Shown here piece after piece: positions 23,988 through 31,671 of a DNA stretch of 64,000 nucleotides. The first letter of the stretch is position 1. Every line of letters starts with the position of its first letter. The notes beneath the pieces are model-generated. The model ran no database searches. It was given only the letters and a program-made list of their open reading frames with translations, and was not told the DNA's origin. The translations under genes were made by a program, and so were the position numbers. The stretch lies in contig NZ_CAKKMS010000001.1 in assembly GCF_918698245.1 (NCBI RefSeq), positions 434,001 to 498,000 on the forward strand, read 5' to 3'. The stretch is from Pedobacter sp. Bi126 (GTDB lineage: Bacteria > Bacteroidota > Bacteroidia > Sphingobacteriales > Sphingobacteriaceae).

Positions 23988-24589
23988 GCAGCGTTTATAT
24001 AAACTGCGAAGTTGGTGAAGTGGTTGGCTTATTAGGTAGAAATGGGTCGGGTAAATCGACCTTGTTAAAAATTATTTTTGGAAGTGTAAAAGCCAACTTT
24101 AAATACCTCAATATAAATAATAGGGTTTATACTAAAGGTTACTTATCTAAAAACCTTTCTTATTTACCACAGGATAATTTCATTCCAGACCAGATTAATG
24201 TTTCGCAGGCCATTGATATCTTTTGTAAAAAACATGGAGCCGAACTTCATCAGGTCGAATTTGTCAAAAATCATTTAAACTCAAAATTTTACAACTTATC
24301 TGGTGGAGAACGCCGTTTTTTAGAATGCCTCTTGATGATTTATAGCAATGCCGAATATGTATTGCTTGATGAGCCTTTTTCTCAATTATCACCATTGTGG
24401 GTAGATGAGCTAAAGAACCACATTGATAGTGCAAAAGCATATAAAGGTTTCATCATTACAGATCATTACTATAAATCCATTTTAGCTATTTCTGACCGGA
24501 TTGTACTGCTGCATAACAGGTGCAATTACACCATCCAGAATGAAGCTGATTTGATATTATACGGCTACTTGCCGGGACGTATAGCATAA
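23930..24589 (+). CDS. ABC transporter ATP-binding protein
   Basis: The 219-residue ATPase has Walker A GLLGRNGSGKSTLL (about residues 33-46), Q-loop SYLPQDNFIPDQ, signature LSGGERRFLECLLM, Walker B YVLLDEPFSQL and a switch-His region FIITDHYY. The signature continuation RRFLECLLM differs from the common QRVAIARAL, as in the single-copy, LptB- or Cyd-unlike group often paired with small membrane proteins. The start is fixed by the family N-terminus (MQRLFIDSVNQSFADREVLS), so the 58-nt overlap with the upstream membrane protein gene is real. Substrate unknown. A repeat follows the gene. Confidence 0.82.
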   Translation: MQRLFIDSVNQSFADREVLSSVYINCEVGEVVGLLGRNGSGKSTLLKIIFGSVKANFKYLNINNRVYTKGYLSKNLSYLPQDNFIPDQINVSQAIDIFCKKHGAELHQVEFVKNHLNSKFYNLSGGERRFLECLLMIYSNAEYVLLDEPFSQLSPLWVDELKNHIDSAKAYKGFIITDHYYKSILAISDRIVLLHNRCNYTIQNEADLILYGYLPGRIA

Positions 24590-24600
24590 GCATAGCGATT

Positions 24601-24669
24601 TACCACTAAGACACGAAGGACACAAGGATTAAATTATCTTGGTGTGCTTTGAGTCTTTGTGGTCTGCTT
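24601..24669. repeat. Inverted intergenic repeat, CCACTAAGACACGAAGG family
   Basis: ACCACTAAGACACGAAGG at the left pairs imperfectly with CTTTGAGTCTTTGTGGT at the right. It is related to the element at 3741-3797 and lies between convergent genes. Confidence 0.55.
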
Positions 24670-24681
24670 AATTATTACGCA

Positions 24682-25545
24682 TTAAAATAACAAATGTTTT
24701 ACCGTCAACCCGTTATTGATTAACTGTTTCAACGAGTCAATACCAATTCTTAAGTGCGTTTCTACATATTTCTCAGTTACAGTACTATCGCTTTCGGCAG
24801 TTTTAACACCTTCTGGTATCATCGGTTGATCGGAAACTAATAGTAATGCGCCTGCTGGGATTTTATTGGCAAAAGCCGTAGTAAAAATCGTAGCTGTTTC
24901 CATATCTACTGCCATAGCCCTTAAAGTTTTCAAGTATTTTTTAAACTCTTTATCGTGCTCCCAAACCCTCCGGTTGGTGGTATAACAGGTTCCGGTCCAA
25001 TAATCTCTGCCATGATCGCGTATGGTTGTAGAAATCGCTTTCTGCAAGGCGAATGCTGGCAATGCAGGTACTTCTGCCGGCAGGTAATCATTCGATGTAC
25101 CTTCACCCCTGATCGCGGCAATAGGCAAAATTAAATCGCCTAATTGGTTCTTCTTCTTTAAACCACCACATTTACCTAAAAACAAGACAGCTTTAGGTTT
25201 AATGGCCGTCAATAAATCCATCATGGTTGCGGCCAAGGGGCTTCCCATACCAAAATTGATAATCGTAATGCCATTTGCGGTAACACTTTGCATCGGTTTA
25301 TCTAACCCCATAACCGGTGCATTATCGTTCCATTCGGAAAACATGGTTACGTACTTACTGAAATTAGTCAGCAGAATATAATCACCAAATTGATCTAAGG
25401 GTCTGCCAGTATAACGTGGCAACCAATTTTTAACAATTTCATCTTTCGATTTTAATCCCGATTTAACAGGTGTTTCTACTTCTTTTACTTTTTTCGATTT
25501 CTCTACTATTTCATCGTCTTTTTTTACGTCTTTTTCTTCGTTCAT
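24682..25545 (-). CDS. amn: AMP nucleosidase
   Basis: The 287-residue protein is the short Bacteroidota form of AMP nucleosidase, which hydrolyses AMP to adenine and ribose 5-phosphate. It has the nucleoside-phosphorylase-like fold: INFGMGSPLAATMMDLL, LFLGKCGGLKKKNQLGDLIL, RGEGTSNDYLPAEVPALP, AVDMETATIFTTAF (the ribose-binding Met-Glu) and LLVSDQPMIPEG with the catalytic Asp. The first 35 or so residues are a highly charged Lys/Glu extension (KDVKKDDEIVEKSKKVKEVE) not needed for the fold and probably disordered. It lies downstream of clpX on the same strand but beyond a strong terminator, so it is likely transcribed on its own. Confidence 0.92.
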   Translation of the reverse strand: MNEEKDVKKDDEIVEKSKKVKEVETPVKSGLKSKDEIVKNWLPRYTGRPLDQFGDYILLTNFSKYVTMFSEWNDNAPVMGLDKPMQSVTANGITIINFGMGSPLAATMMDLLTAIKPKAVLFLGKCGGLKKKNQLGDLILPIAAIRGEGTSNDYLPAEVPALPAFALQKAISTTIRDHGRDYWTGTCYTTNRRVWEHDKEFKKYLKTLRAMAVDMETATIFTTAFANKIPAGALLLVSDQPMIPEGVKTAESDSTVTEKYVETHLRIGIDSLKQLINNGLTVKHLLF

Positions 25546-25599
25546 ATTCTTTTAGTTTTGAGCATAGCGCTTGGCGCTTAGCGTTAACAAATATTGTAT

Positions 25600-25633
25600 T
25601 AAAAAAAAATCCCCCCGCTTTCGCGAGAGGATT
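25600..25633 (-). terminator. Terminator of the tig-clpP-clpX cluster
   Basis: On the minus strand AATCCTCTCGC-GAAA-GCGGGGGGATT forms an 11-bp stem (with two U-G pairs in RNA) closed by a GAAA tetraloop and followed by a run of about nine T. It begins 7 nt after the clpX stop. Confidence 0.9.
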
Positions 25634-25639
25634 GAATTT

Positions 25640-26878
25640 TTAAGCGGCCTGCAACTTTTTAAAGTCGGCCTTTTCAAATTTCTCTATCGCGTAATCGAGA
25701 TTGATGTGCAATTCCTTGACATCCGTCTGTGTTGGTGTATCAAACATCGCATCCAACATAATCGCTTCACAGATCGATCTTAACCCACGTGCACCCAATT
25801 TATATTCCATTGCTTTATCTACAATAAAATTTAAAACATCTTCATCAAAAACAAGCTTTACGTCTTCATAAGCAAAAAGCTTCACATACTGCTTGATCAA
25901 TGAATTTTTAGGTGCAGTTAAAATGTTTCTTAAAGACTCTTTATCCAATGGGTTTAAGTGAGAAAGAACTGGTATACGACCAATTAATTCCGGAATTAAT
26001 CCAAAAGATTTCAAATCCTGAGGTGTAATATACTTATAAAGATTTTTAAGATCTAAAACTGTCTCATCTTTCTTTACTTTATAACCTACAGCCTGTGTGC
26101 GTAAACGGTTGGCAATTTTACGTTCAATACCATCAAATGCCCCGCCACAGATAAATAGAATGTTATTCGTGTTTACCGGAATCATTTTCTGATCCGGGTG
26201 CTTACGTCCGCCCTGAGGTGGAACGTTTACAACTGTACCTTCTAAAATTTTCAATAAAGCCTGTTGAACACCTTCTCCCGATACATCACGTGTAATGGAT
26301 GGGTTATCACTTTTACGCGCTACTTTATCAACCTCATCAATGTAAACGATACCACGTTCAGCAGCTGTTACATCATAATCGGCAGCTTGAAGCAAGCGCG
26401 TTAAAATACTTTCAACATCTTCACCTACATAACCTGCTTCCGTTAAAACAGTTGCATCGCAGATACAGAATGGCACATGCAAAATTTTCGCAATGGTTTT
26501 AGCCAAAAGGGTTTTACCAGTACCGGTTTCGCCCACCAACATGATATTTGATTTTTCGATCTCGATCTCGTCTTTATCAACTTTTTGATTTAAACGTTTG
26601 TAGTGATTGTAAACGGCAACGGATAATACCTTTTTAGCATCATCCTGACCAATAACATACTGATCAAGATGTTGTTTAATTTCAAGAGGCTTTAATAAAT
26701 TTATCGCCTCTTGAATATTTTTTGTCCCTTTGGTCCCTAATTCTTGCGCAAGCAATTGATTGGCCTGGGTTACACATTTATCGCAGATAAACGCATCCAT
26801 GCCTTCAATCAACATTAACGTTTCATGCTTGCCAGAATGGCAGAATGAACAACGGGATTCTTTATTTTGTTTCGCCAT
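25640..26878 (-). CDS. clpX: ATP-dependent Clp protease ATP-binding subunit ClpX
   Basis: ClpX unfolds substrates and feeds them to ClpP. The product has 412 residues from the ATG at 26878, chosen because MAKQNKESRCSFC begins the zinc-binding domain (Cys10, Cys13, Cys32, Cys35). The AAA+ core follows: Walker A GETGTGKTLLA (near residue 118), Walker B IVYIDEVDKVA, the pore loop GYVGEDVES, RKSDNPSITRDVSGEGVQQA, and sensor regions LIPELIGRIPV and ARGLRSICEAI. A longer frame to 26920 exists but would add 14 unlikely residues. The start lies within the last 17 nt of clpP, so the two are translationally coupled. Confidence 0.97.
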   Translation of the reverse strand: MAKQNKESRCSFCHSGKHETLMLIEGMDAFICDKCVTQANQLLAQELGTKGTKNIQEAINLLKPLEIKQHLDQYVIGQDDAKKVLSVAVYNHYKRLNQKVDKDEIEIEKSNIMLVGETGTGKTLLAKTIAKILHVPFCICDATVLTEAGYVGEDVESILTRLLQAADYDVTAAERGIVYIDEVDKVARKSDNPSITRDVSGEGVQQALLKILEGTVVNVPPQGGRKHPDQKMIPVNTNNILFICGGAFDGIERKIANRLRTQAVGYKVKKDETVLDLKNLYKYITPQDLKSFGLIPELIGRIPVLSHLNPLDKESLRNILTAPKNSLIKQYVKLFAYEDVKLVFDEDVLNFIVDKAMEYKLGARGLRSICEAIMLDAMFDTPTQTDVKELHINLDYAIEKFEKADFKKLQAA

Positions 26879-27569
26879 CTTTTTTTGCGTTTCTCGATAA
26901 CACTTCATCAACCATACCAAATCCTTTTGCCTCGTCAGCTGTCATCCAGTAATCACGATCTGAAGCTTTCTCTACCCAATCATATGTTTGCCCAGAGTGC
27001 TCTGAAATAATATCGTATAATTCTTTTTTCAATTTCAACATCTCTCTCAGGTTGATCTCCATATCAGATGCTACACCTTGTGCACCTCCTGATGGTTGGT
27101 GAATCATTACTCTTGAGTGGGGTAATGCAGCACGTTTTCCTTTTGCGCCTGCCACCAATAAAACTGCCCCCATTGATGCGGCCATACCCGTACAGATTGT
27201 AGCTACATCTGGTTGTATATATTGCATGGTATCATAAATACCTAAACCTGCGTAAACCGAGCCACCTGGCGAGTTGATGTAGATCTGAATATCTCTATCG
27301 GCATCTGTTGATTGCAAAAACAACAACTGAGCCTGAATGATATTGGCATTCTGATCGTAAATCGCATCACCTAAAAAGATAATACGGTCCATCATTAACC
27401 TAGAAAAAACATCCATTTGCGCTACATTCAACTGGCGTTCTTCAATGATATATGGTGTCATGCTCTTCGGGTTCAGATTGGCCTGAGCAATAAATTTATC
27501 TACATGTAAACCGCCAATCCCCTGATGTTTAACGGCAAATTTTCTGAATTCTTGTGAATCTATGTTCAT
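26862..27569 (-). CDS. clpP: ATP-dependent Clp protease proteolytic subunit ClpP
   Basis: The 235-residue serine protease carries the catalytic Ser in CTGMAASMGAVLL (near residue 128), His in SRVMIHQPSGG (near 153) and Asp in KASDRDYWMTADEA. PGGSVYAGLGIYD forms the oxyanion region. It is longer at its N-terminus than the E. coli enzyme because of about 25 residues before NPKSMTPYIIEERQ; part may be a propeptide. It assembles with ClpX (next gene, 17-nt overlap) as the ClpXP protease. The usual upstream neighbour tig is separated by an inserted four-helix-bundle gene. Confidence 0.97.
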   Translation of the reverse strand: MNIDSQEFRKFAVKHQGIGGLHVDKFIAQANLNPKSMTPYIIEERQLNVAQMDVFSRLMMDRIIFLGDAIYDQNANIIQAQLLFLQSTDADRDIQIYINSPGGSVYAGLGIYDTMQYIQPDVATICTGMAASMGAVLLVAGAKGKRAALPHSRVMIHQPSGGAQGVASDMEINLREMLKLKKELYDIISEHSGQTYDWVEKASDRDYWMTADEAKGFGMVDEVLSRNAKKDGETK

Positions 27570-27626
27570 GTTTATAGAGTTTGGCGTTTTGCGATAAGCG
27601 GGTTAAGCCTAAACCAAATACGCGAG

Positions 27627-27986
27627 TTATTTTAATAAATATTTCCTGAAGTTGGTTAATTTCCGTGCCAATTTATCTAATTCTTCTAGATAATCATTCA
27701 GTTCTATGTCAGAAATATATTTTCTTCTTTCTAAAACTACTAAAATATTTGCATTCTCAAATGCAGAACGGTGCGCAATATTCAGATAATGAGCGAATTC
27801 CTTATTGGAAACCGAGCCTGAGCCTTCGGCAATATTATTAGATATGCTAAGAGCAGCCCCATTGAGCTGCTCTGCAAATCTGTATTTTTTATCAACTGAC
27901 AATCGGTCAGCTATATCAAGTAATTTATCAGTTATTGCGATTGACAACTGCCAAACTTCGAGCGATTGAAATTTAAATTGAGCCAT
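27627..27986 (-). CDS. Four-helix bundle protein (S23/IVS-type)
   Basis: The product is 119 residues from the ATG at 27986 (the frame extends to 28019, but MAQFKFQSLEVWQLSI is the family start). The segments LEVWQLSIAITDKLLDIADR, AEQLNGAALSISNNIAEGSG, NKEFAHYLNIAHRSAFENAN and LARKLTNFRKYLLK are typical of the four-helix bundle family first known from 23S rRNA intervening sequences and related to the Avd accessory protein of diversity-generating retroelements. Its function is not known when it stands alone. Here it splits the normally adjacent tig and clpP and is flanked by matching repeat arms (GTTTGGCG 27579-27586 and CGCCAAAC 28029-28036), hinting at insertion as a unit. A TATATTTA box lies 3 nt before the ATG. 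Confidence 0.85.
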   Translation of the reverse strand: MAQFKFQSLEVWQLSIAITDKLLDIADRLSVDKKYRFAEQLNGAALSISNNIAEGSGSVSNKEFAHYLNIAHRSAFENANILVVLERRKYISDIELNDYLEELDKLARKLTNFRKYLLK

Positions 27987-28039
27987 AACTAAATATAGGA
28001 ATAGCACAGTCATTTTCAAAGCGCCTCACGCCAAACGCC

Positions 28040-29389
28040 TTACTTTTTATCCAGCGCAATAAACTTATCGTAATCAATATCTTTTTGCTCTAAAGTAACA
28101 ACAGATTTGATTTGTTCGAAAGTTTTTAATGCTTTTACCTCTTCGAAAACACGGTTTGCATTTTCTTTTTCCTGTAAAAACTGAACGGCATATTGAGCCA
28201 ATTGATCCTCAGGAAGTGGGCTTGGACTGTACATTCTAAACTGTGCATCTAATTTAGCTTTAGCTGCCTGAACTACATCCTCATATTTAATTTCGATACT
28301 GTTATCTTTGATGATTTTGTTTTCGATTAAAGTCCACTTAAGGTTTTTAGCGAAATCATCATAACCTTCTGCCAACTCCTCGTCGGTTAATTTTTCGTTT
28401 GTAGCCTTTAACCAGCGACGTAAAAATTCATCCGGCAATTCGAAATTGTGTTTAGTTAAAAGTGCTTCATAAATATCGTTAGATAATTTACGCTCAGCAT
28501 CTTGTTTAAACATACCTTCTACTTCTTCAGTAATTTTTGCTCTGAAACCAGCTTCGTCAGTTACAGTACCTTCACCAAATAATTTATCAAAAAACTCTTG
28601 GTTTAAGTCTGACTCTTCTAAGCGGTTAACGTTTTTAACATGAAGTTTAAAGTTTGCTTTTAACTCAGCAGCCTCTTCTTCCGAAATATTTAAAGCTTTA
28701 GCGATTACCGCAGCATCTTCTAATGCTTTTTGGATATCGATGGTTACTTCATCATCTTTCTTTAAACCGATTAACGATTTAAGGATTTTTTTATCTTTAA
28801 TCTGATCTAAACGAACAGTTGCAGTACTGGTGATACCACCTTCAACAGCAGTACCATCTGCAGCTACCTGAGTTAATTCAGTGTAAAGTACATCATCATC
28901 AGCAGAAACCTCAGGATTAGTCATTTTACCATAGCTACGACGGATATTTTTGATACGGCTTTCTAAAGTTTCTTTATCAGCTTTAATTACGTATTCGGTA
29001 AATTTATCTTTAGATGAAAGATTTACATCAAAAGCAGGTGCTAAACCTAACTCATAATCAAATTCGAAATCATCTGTATTATCCCATTTAAATTCGCGTT
29101 CATCATCCATTTTAGGAAGTGGCTGACCTAAAATTTCTAATTTTTGCTCCGCGATATAGTTAGATAAAGTATCGTTTAACAAGTTGTTAACCTCTTCTAC
29201 CAAGATACTTTTGCCATACATTTTTTTAATGTGGGCAGCAGGAACCATTCCTTTACGGAAACCAGGTAATTGTGCTTTTTTAGCTTGATCTTTAATGGCT
29301 TTCTCTACTTTTCCAGTGTAATCAGCAGGTGCGATTTTGATTTTTACAACAGCATTTAAGTTGCCGGTTTTTTCCTGTGTAATATTCAT
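28040..29389 (-). CDS. tig: Trigger factor chaperone
   Basis: The 449-residue protein starts with the ribosome-binding domain, where the key loop reads QLPGFRKGMVPAAHIKKMYG (family GFRxGxxP). A divergent middle (about residues 150-240) takes the place of the FKBP-type peptidyl-prolyl isomerase domain and lacks obvious catalytic residues. A long helical C-terminal substrate-binding part follows (KQDAERKLSNDIYEALLTKH and NFELPDEFLRRWLKATNEKL). Trigger factor meets nascent chains at the ribosome exit. Adjacent clp genes are its usual partners, though here a small gene has come between them. Confidence 0.92.
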   Translation of the reverse strand: MNITQEKTGNLNAVVKIKIAPADYTGKVEKAIKDQAKKAQLPGFRKGMVPAAHIKKMYGKSILVEEVNNLLNDTLSNYIAEQKLEILGQPLPKMDDEREFKWDNTDDFEFDYELGLAPAFDVNLSSKDKFTEYVIKADKETLESRIKNIRRSYGKMTNPEVSADDDVLYTELTQVAADGTAVEGGITSTATVRLDQIKDKKILKSLIGLKKDDEVTIDIQKALEDAAVIAKALNISEEEAAELKANFKLHVKNVNRLEESDLNQEFFDKLFGEGTVTDEAGFRAKITEEVEGMFKQDAERKLSNDIYEALLTKHNFELPDEFLRRWLKATNEKLTDEELAEGYDDFAKNLKWTLIENKIIKDNSIEIKYEDVVQAAKAKLDAQFRMYSPSPLPEDQLAQYAVQFLQEKENANRVFEEVKALKTFEQIKSVVTLEQKDIDYDKFIALDKK

Positions 29390-29517
29390 TTTTTCTGAGA
29401 TATAGTAAGATGTGCTTTAGACGGGAGATATGAGATATGAGATTTGAGAAAAACCATATATCGCCACAACCGGCACAGCACATCAATTTTTATTAATCAA
29501 TGTTTTTAAAAACAAAA

Positions 29518-29543
29518 CCGTTCCGATTTTTAAATCGGAACGG
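29518..29543 (-). terminator. Terminator of tRNA-Leu copy 1
   Basis: CCGTTCCGATTT-TT-AAATCGGAACGG is a perfect 12-bp stem. On the minus strand it is followed by TTTTGTTTTT, and it lies 15 nt after the tRNA. Confidence 0.85.
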
Positions 29544-29557
29544 CCTTTATCTTGTTG

Positions 29558-29639
29558 TGCGGAAGAAGGGACTCGAACCCCCACGCCGTGAAGCGCCAGA
29601 TCCTAAGTCTGGTGCGGCTACCAATTACGCCACTTCCGC
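29558..29639 (-). tRNA. tRNA-Leu (anticodon UAG), copy 1
   Basis: Read on the minus strand, the acceptor stem GCGGAAG pairs with CTTCCGC, with discriminator A. The anticodon stem CCAGA/TCTGG encloses the loop CTTAGGA, giving anticodon TAG (reads CUA/CUG-type Leu codons). A long variable arm (CGCTTCACGGCG) and the T-arm GTTCGAG identify a class II leucine tRNA of 82 nt. CCA is not encoded. An identical copy lies at 30073-30154. Confidence 0.95.
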
Positions 29640-30034
29640 AGTTAGGATGTTGTAAGGACTGCAAAGATAGAAACAAGATTGAATAATCAAAAGGCATCGG
29701 CAATATTTTATTGATTATTTCGATCAAAAACCGCTAACTCTTTAATTTTTAAGGAGAAAAATTTTAATAACAGAGACTTTCGCAATGATTTGTCGTGATA
29801 GAGACCATGAGACTTGTAACTTGAAACAGCGTTATTGCTGCAATAAAACATGGCGTTTGTTTATCATAATAAATTAAGCCTTTATTTCTTTGGAAAGCAG
29901 GTTCGGTAGCGTTTAGGGTAATGCAATCCCGCTGTACGCTTTACTGCGTGTCGCTCCCATCGGGTTTAGGTGGCAAGGATAGGTGAACTATCAATGGTTA
30001 AAATATCAAACGTTCCTGCGGAAACATAAAAAAA
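29640..30034. other. Spacer between tRNA-Leu copies, with a REP-like element
   Basis: The first 50 nt and the end of this stretch belong to the duplicated flanks of the tRNA genes. Between them, around 29909-29971, lies a G+C-richer element (GCGTTTAGGGTAATGCAATC, then CGCTCCCATCGGGTTTAGG) resembling Pedobacter extragenic palindromes. No gene is seen. Confidence 0.45.
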
Positions 30035-30060
30035 CCGCTCTGATGTTTAAATCGGAACGG
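30035..30060 (-). terminator. Terminator of tRNA-Leu copy 2
   Basis: An imperfect version of the copy 1 hairpin (CCGCTCTGATG...AAATCGGAACGG), followed on the minus strand by a T-rich run. It lies 12 nt after the tRNA. Confidence 0.65.
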
Positions 30061-30072
30061 TTGATCTTGTTG

Positions 30073-30154
30073 TGCGGAAGAAGGGACTCGAACCCCCACG
30101 CCGTGAAGCGCCAGATCCTAAGTCTGGTGCGGCTACCAATTACGCCACTTCCGC
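30073..30154 (-). tRNA. tRNA-Leu (anticodon UAG), copy 2
   Basis: All 82 nt are the same as in copy 1, including the long variable arm and TAG anticodon. The flanks are also similar (for example GGATGTTnTAAGGAnTGCAAAG on the upstream side), so this is a segmental duplication of about 170 nt. A protein frame running across it (RRDSNPHAVKRQ) is an artefact of the tRNA sequence. Confidence 0.95.
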
Positions 30155-30289
30155 AGATAGGATGTTTTAAGGATTGCAAAGATATAAACTAAATTGAACA
30201 ATCAAATCTTTGCAATACTTTATGAAGAAACAAAATTTAATTTCAATGGTCTTGCGTACATCTTTGCAGTCCCCTAAGCACTGTCCATC

Positions 30290-30310
30290 ATTGCCAGCTT
30301 AACTGGCAAT
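30290..30310. other. Perfect small hairpin
   Basis: ATTGCCAG-CTTAA-CTGGCAAT forms an 8-bp stem downstream of the small lipoprotein gene (minus strand). There is no T-run, so its role as a terminator is uncertain. Confidence 0.4.
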
Positions 30311-30401
30311 CTTAATGCAGCAGAAAGTTAATGAACAATGGGTGAAGCTTTAGGATTCCCGTTTTCACGGAGATGACGCCATTATCGTAACCAGATAGGT
30401 A

Positions 30402-30704
30402 TCAAAATTTCACTAGCGTTACATCGATAAATTCAGGTCCGCCTTCTAATGGATAGCCAGAAACCTTTTTCCCTTTTATAGTAACCTTCTTATCTAAATA
30501 GGTATCTAGATTTATACTTGCACTTTTTAAGGCGTAAGTTTTATTGTCGGCTTTTAATAAATGTGTACCGTACTGAAACGTAGTCATGCCTAATTTTTCA
30601 ATTGTTCCACTTGCAGTAACTGTAGTTGAGTTTCCTCCGTTTTTCATTGAACTGCAACTGGAAATTACGGCTACGAACAGGGATAGTATTAATACTTTTT
30701 TCAT
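30402..30704 (-). CDS. Small predicted lipoprotein
   Basis: The gene encodes 100 residues with a lipoprotein signal (MKKVLILSLFVAVISSC, Cys17). The mature part (STTVTASGTIEKLGMTTFQY, GTHLLKADNKTYALKS, DTYLDKKVTIKGKKVSGYPL, FIDVTLVKF) has alternating hydrophobic residues and the spacing of a small OB-fold, like the bacterial OB-fold lipoproteins that bear G-T-I and V-x-V-x-G-x strands. I do not recognise a named family. It follows the BtuF-like gene by 76 nt on the same strand. Confidence 0.75.
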   Translation of the reverse strand: MKKVLILSLFVAVISSCSSMKNGGNSTTVTASGTIEKLGMTTFQYGTHLLKADNKTYALKSASINLDTYLDKKVTIKGKKVSGYPLEGGPEFIDVTLVKF

Positions 30705-30780
30705 CGGATTATGATTTTTATTGTAATGGTATGATAACGGGATAACTTAACGGTCTGCTACAAATTATGAAAATTTGCCT

Positions 30781-31584
30781 TTAAAAGCTAATAATTTGCT
30801 TCTGAAACTCAAAAAAGTATTGCACGGCTTTAACCAATCTGCTTCCATACCAGCTAAACATTTCTCCGTCTACCAGTATAATTTTTGCTTCAGGAATGGC
30901 CTCTTCTATTTCTTCAATGTGTTTTTCTCCAAAAGGATAAGGCTCGGACGACAGTAGGATCAGTTCGCAATTTAAAGTTTTCAGTTCCTCTAGTGTAACC
31001 GATGGATAACGTTCTTGCGTAATCACATTCGTCATACCATTAACCAGCAGAATATCATCAATAAAGGTATTTTTTCCAGCAGCCATGTAGGGCTTGCGCC
31101 AAATGAGATAGGCAACCTTTTTATCAATATGCTGTTGAAGTGCAAGTGTTTTCAGATCATTAAATCCGGCAGAAATTAAATGGTTAAGGTAACTAGCTTC
31201 TGGCTCACGATCTACAAGCTCCCCTATCTGTCCAATGGTTTTCATCGCGTCATCCAAAGTGAAAATATCGCTCATCCAAACCGGAAAACCTGCTGCGAGC
31301 TCTTCTATATCACTTTGCGTATTTTCTTCTTTGTTGCCAATAATCAAATCAGGTTTTAAATCTTTGATTAAATCGATGTTAAGCTTTTTTGTTCCACCAA
31401 CCTTGATTCTTTCTGCAAACTTTTCTATCGGATGGATGCAAAATTTGGTCAATCCGATAATTTCCTTATCCAATCCCAAATCAAATAACAATTCTGTTTG
31501 TGAGGGTACAACAGAAACAATCCGCTTAGGTGGAAAATTGATGGAAATTTCCCTGCCCATTTGATCGATAAAGGACTTTTGCAT
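30781..31584 (-). CDS. BtuF-like helical-backbone metal/cobalamin receptor without signal peptide
   Basis: The 267-residue protein has the two-lobe type III binding-protein fold: KRIVSVVPSQTELLFDLGL (N-lobe), IIGLTKFCIHPIEKF, DLIKDLKPDLIIGNKEENTQ, a long backbone helix (around residues 108-150), LIWRKPYMAAGKNTFIDDIL and LLVNGMTNVITQERYPSVTL with CELILLSSEPYPFGEKH. This is the BtuF/FhuD group that usually presents cobalamin or a metal chelate to an ABC importer. The sequence starts directly with MQKSFIDQMGREISINF and has no signal peptide or lipobox, and no transporter genes adjoin it. It may act in the cytoplasm, or the export signal is missing. A TATATTTG box lies 4 nt before the ATG. Confidence 0.82.
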   Translation of the reverse strand: MQKSFIDQMGREISINFPPKRIVSVVPSQTELLFDLGLDKEIIGLTKFCIHPIEKFAERIKVGGTKKLNIDLIKDLKPDLIIGNKEENTQSDIEELAAGFPVWMSDIFTLDDAMKTIGQIGELVDREPEASYLNHLISAGFNDLKTLALQQHIDKKVAYLIWRKPYMAAGKNTFIDDILLVNGMTNVITQERYPSVTLEELKTLNCELILLSSEPYPFGEKHIEEIEEAIPEAKIILVDGEMFSWYGSRLVKAVQYFFEFQKQIISF

Positions 31585-31588
31585 GTTG

Positions 31589-31596
31589 CAAATATA
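31589..31596 (-). promoter_or_regulatory. TAnnTTTG box 4 nt before the BtuF-like ATG
   Basis: On the minus strand TATATTTG (31596 to 31589) is followed by CAAC and the ATG at 31584. It also fixes the translation start without a signal peptide. Confidence 0.5.
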
Positions 31597-31671
31597 GGAT
31601 TTAGTAAAGATTAGTCTGTTTAAAGGAGGTCTTTTAAAAGAACATTCTTCATTCAGTAATTTTTTACCTCA

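Noticed and set aside
29983..30192. Open frame of 69 codons containing RRDSNPHAVKRQ
   Set aside because: It crosses the second tRNA-Leu gene; this peptide is a well-known false translation of tRNA sequences.
29518..30205. tRNA-Leu duplication as an attachment site for an integrated element
   Set aside because: No integrase, no phage genes and no gene-sized cargo lie between or beside the copies.
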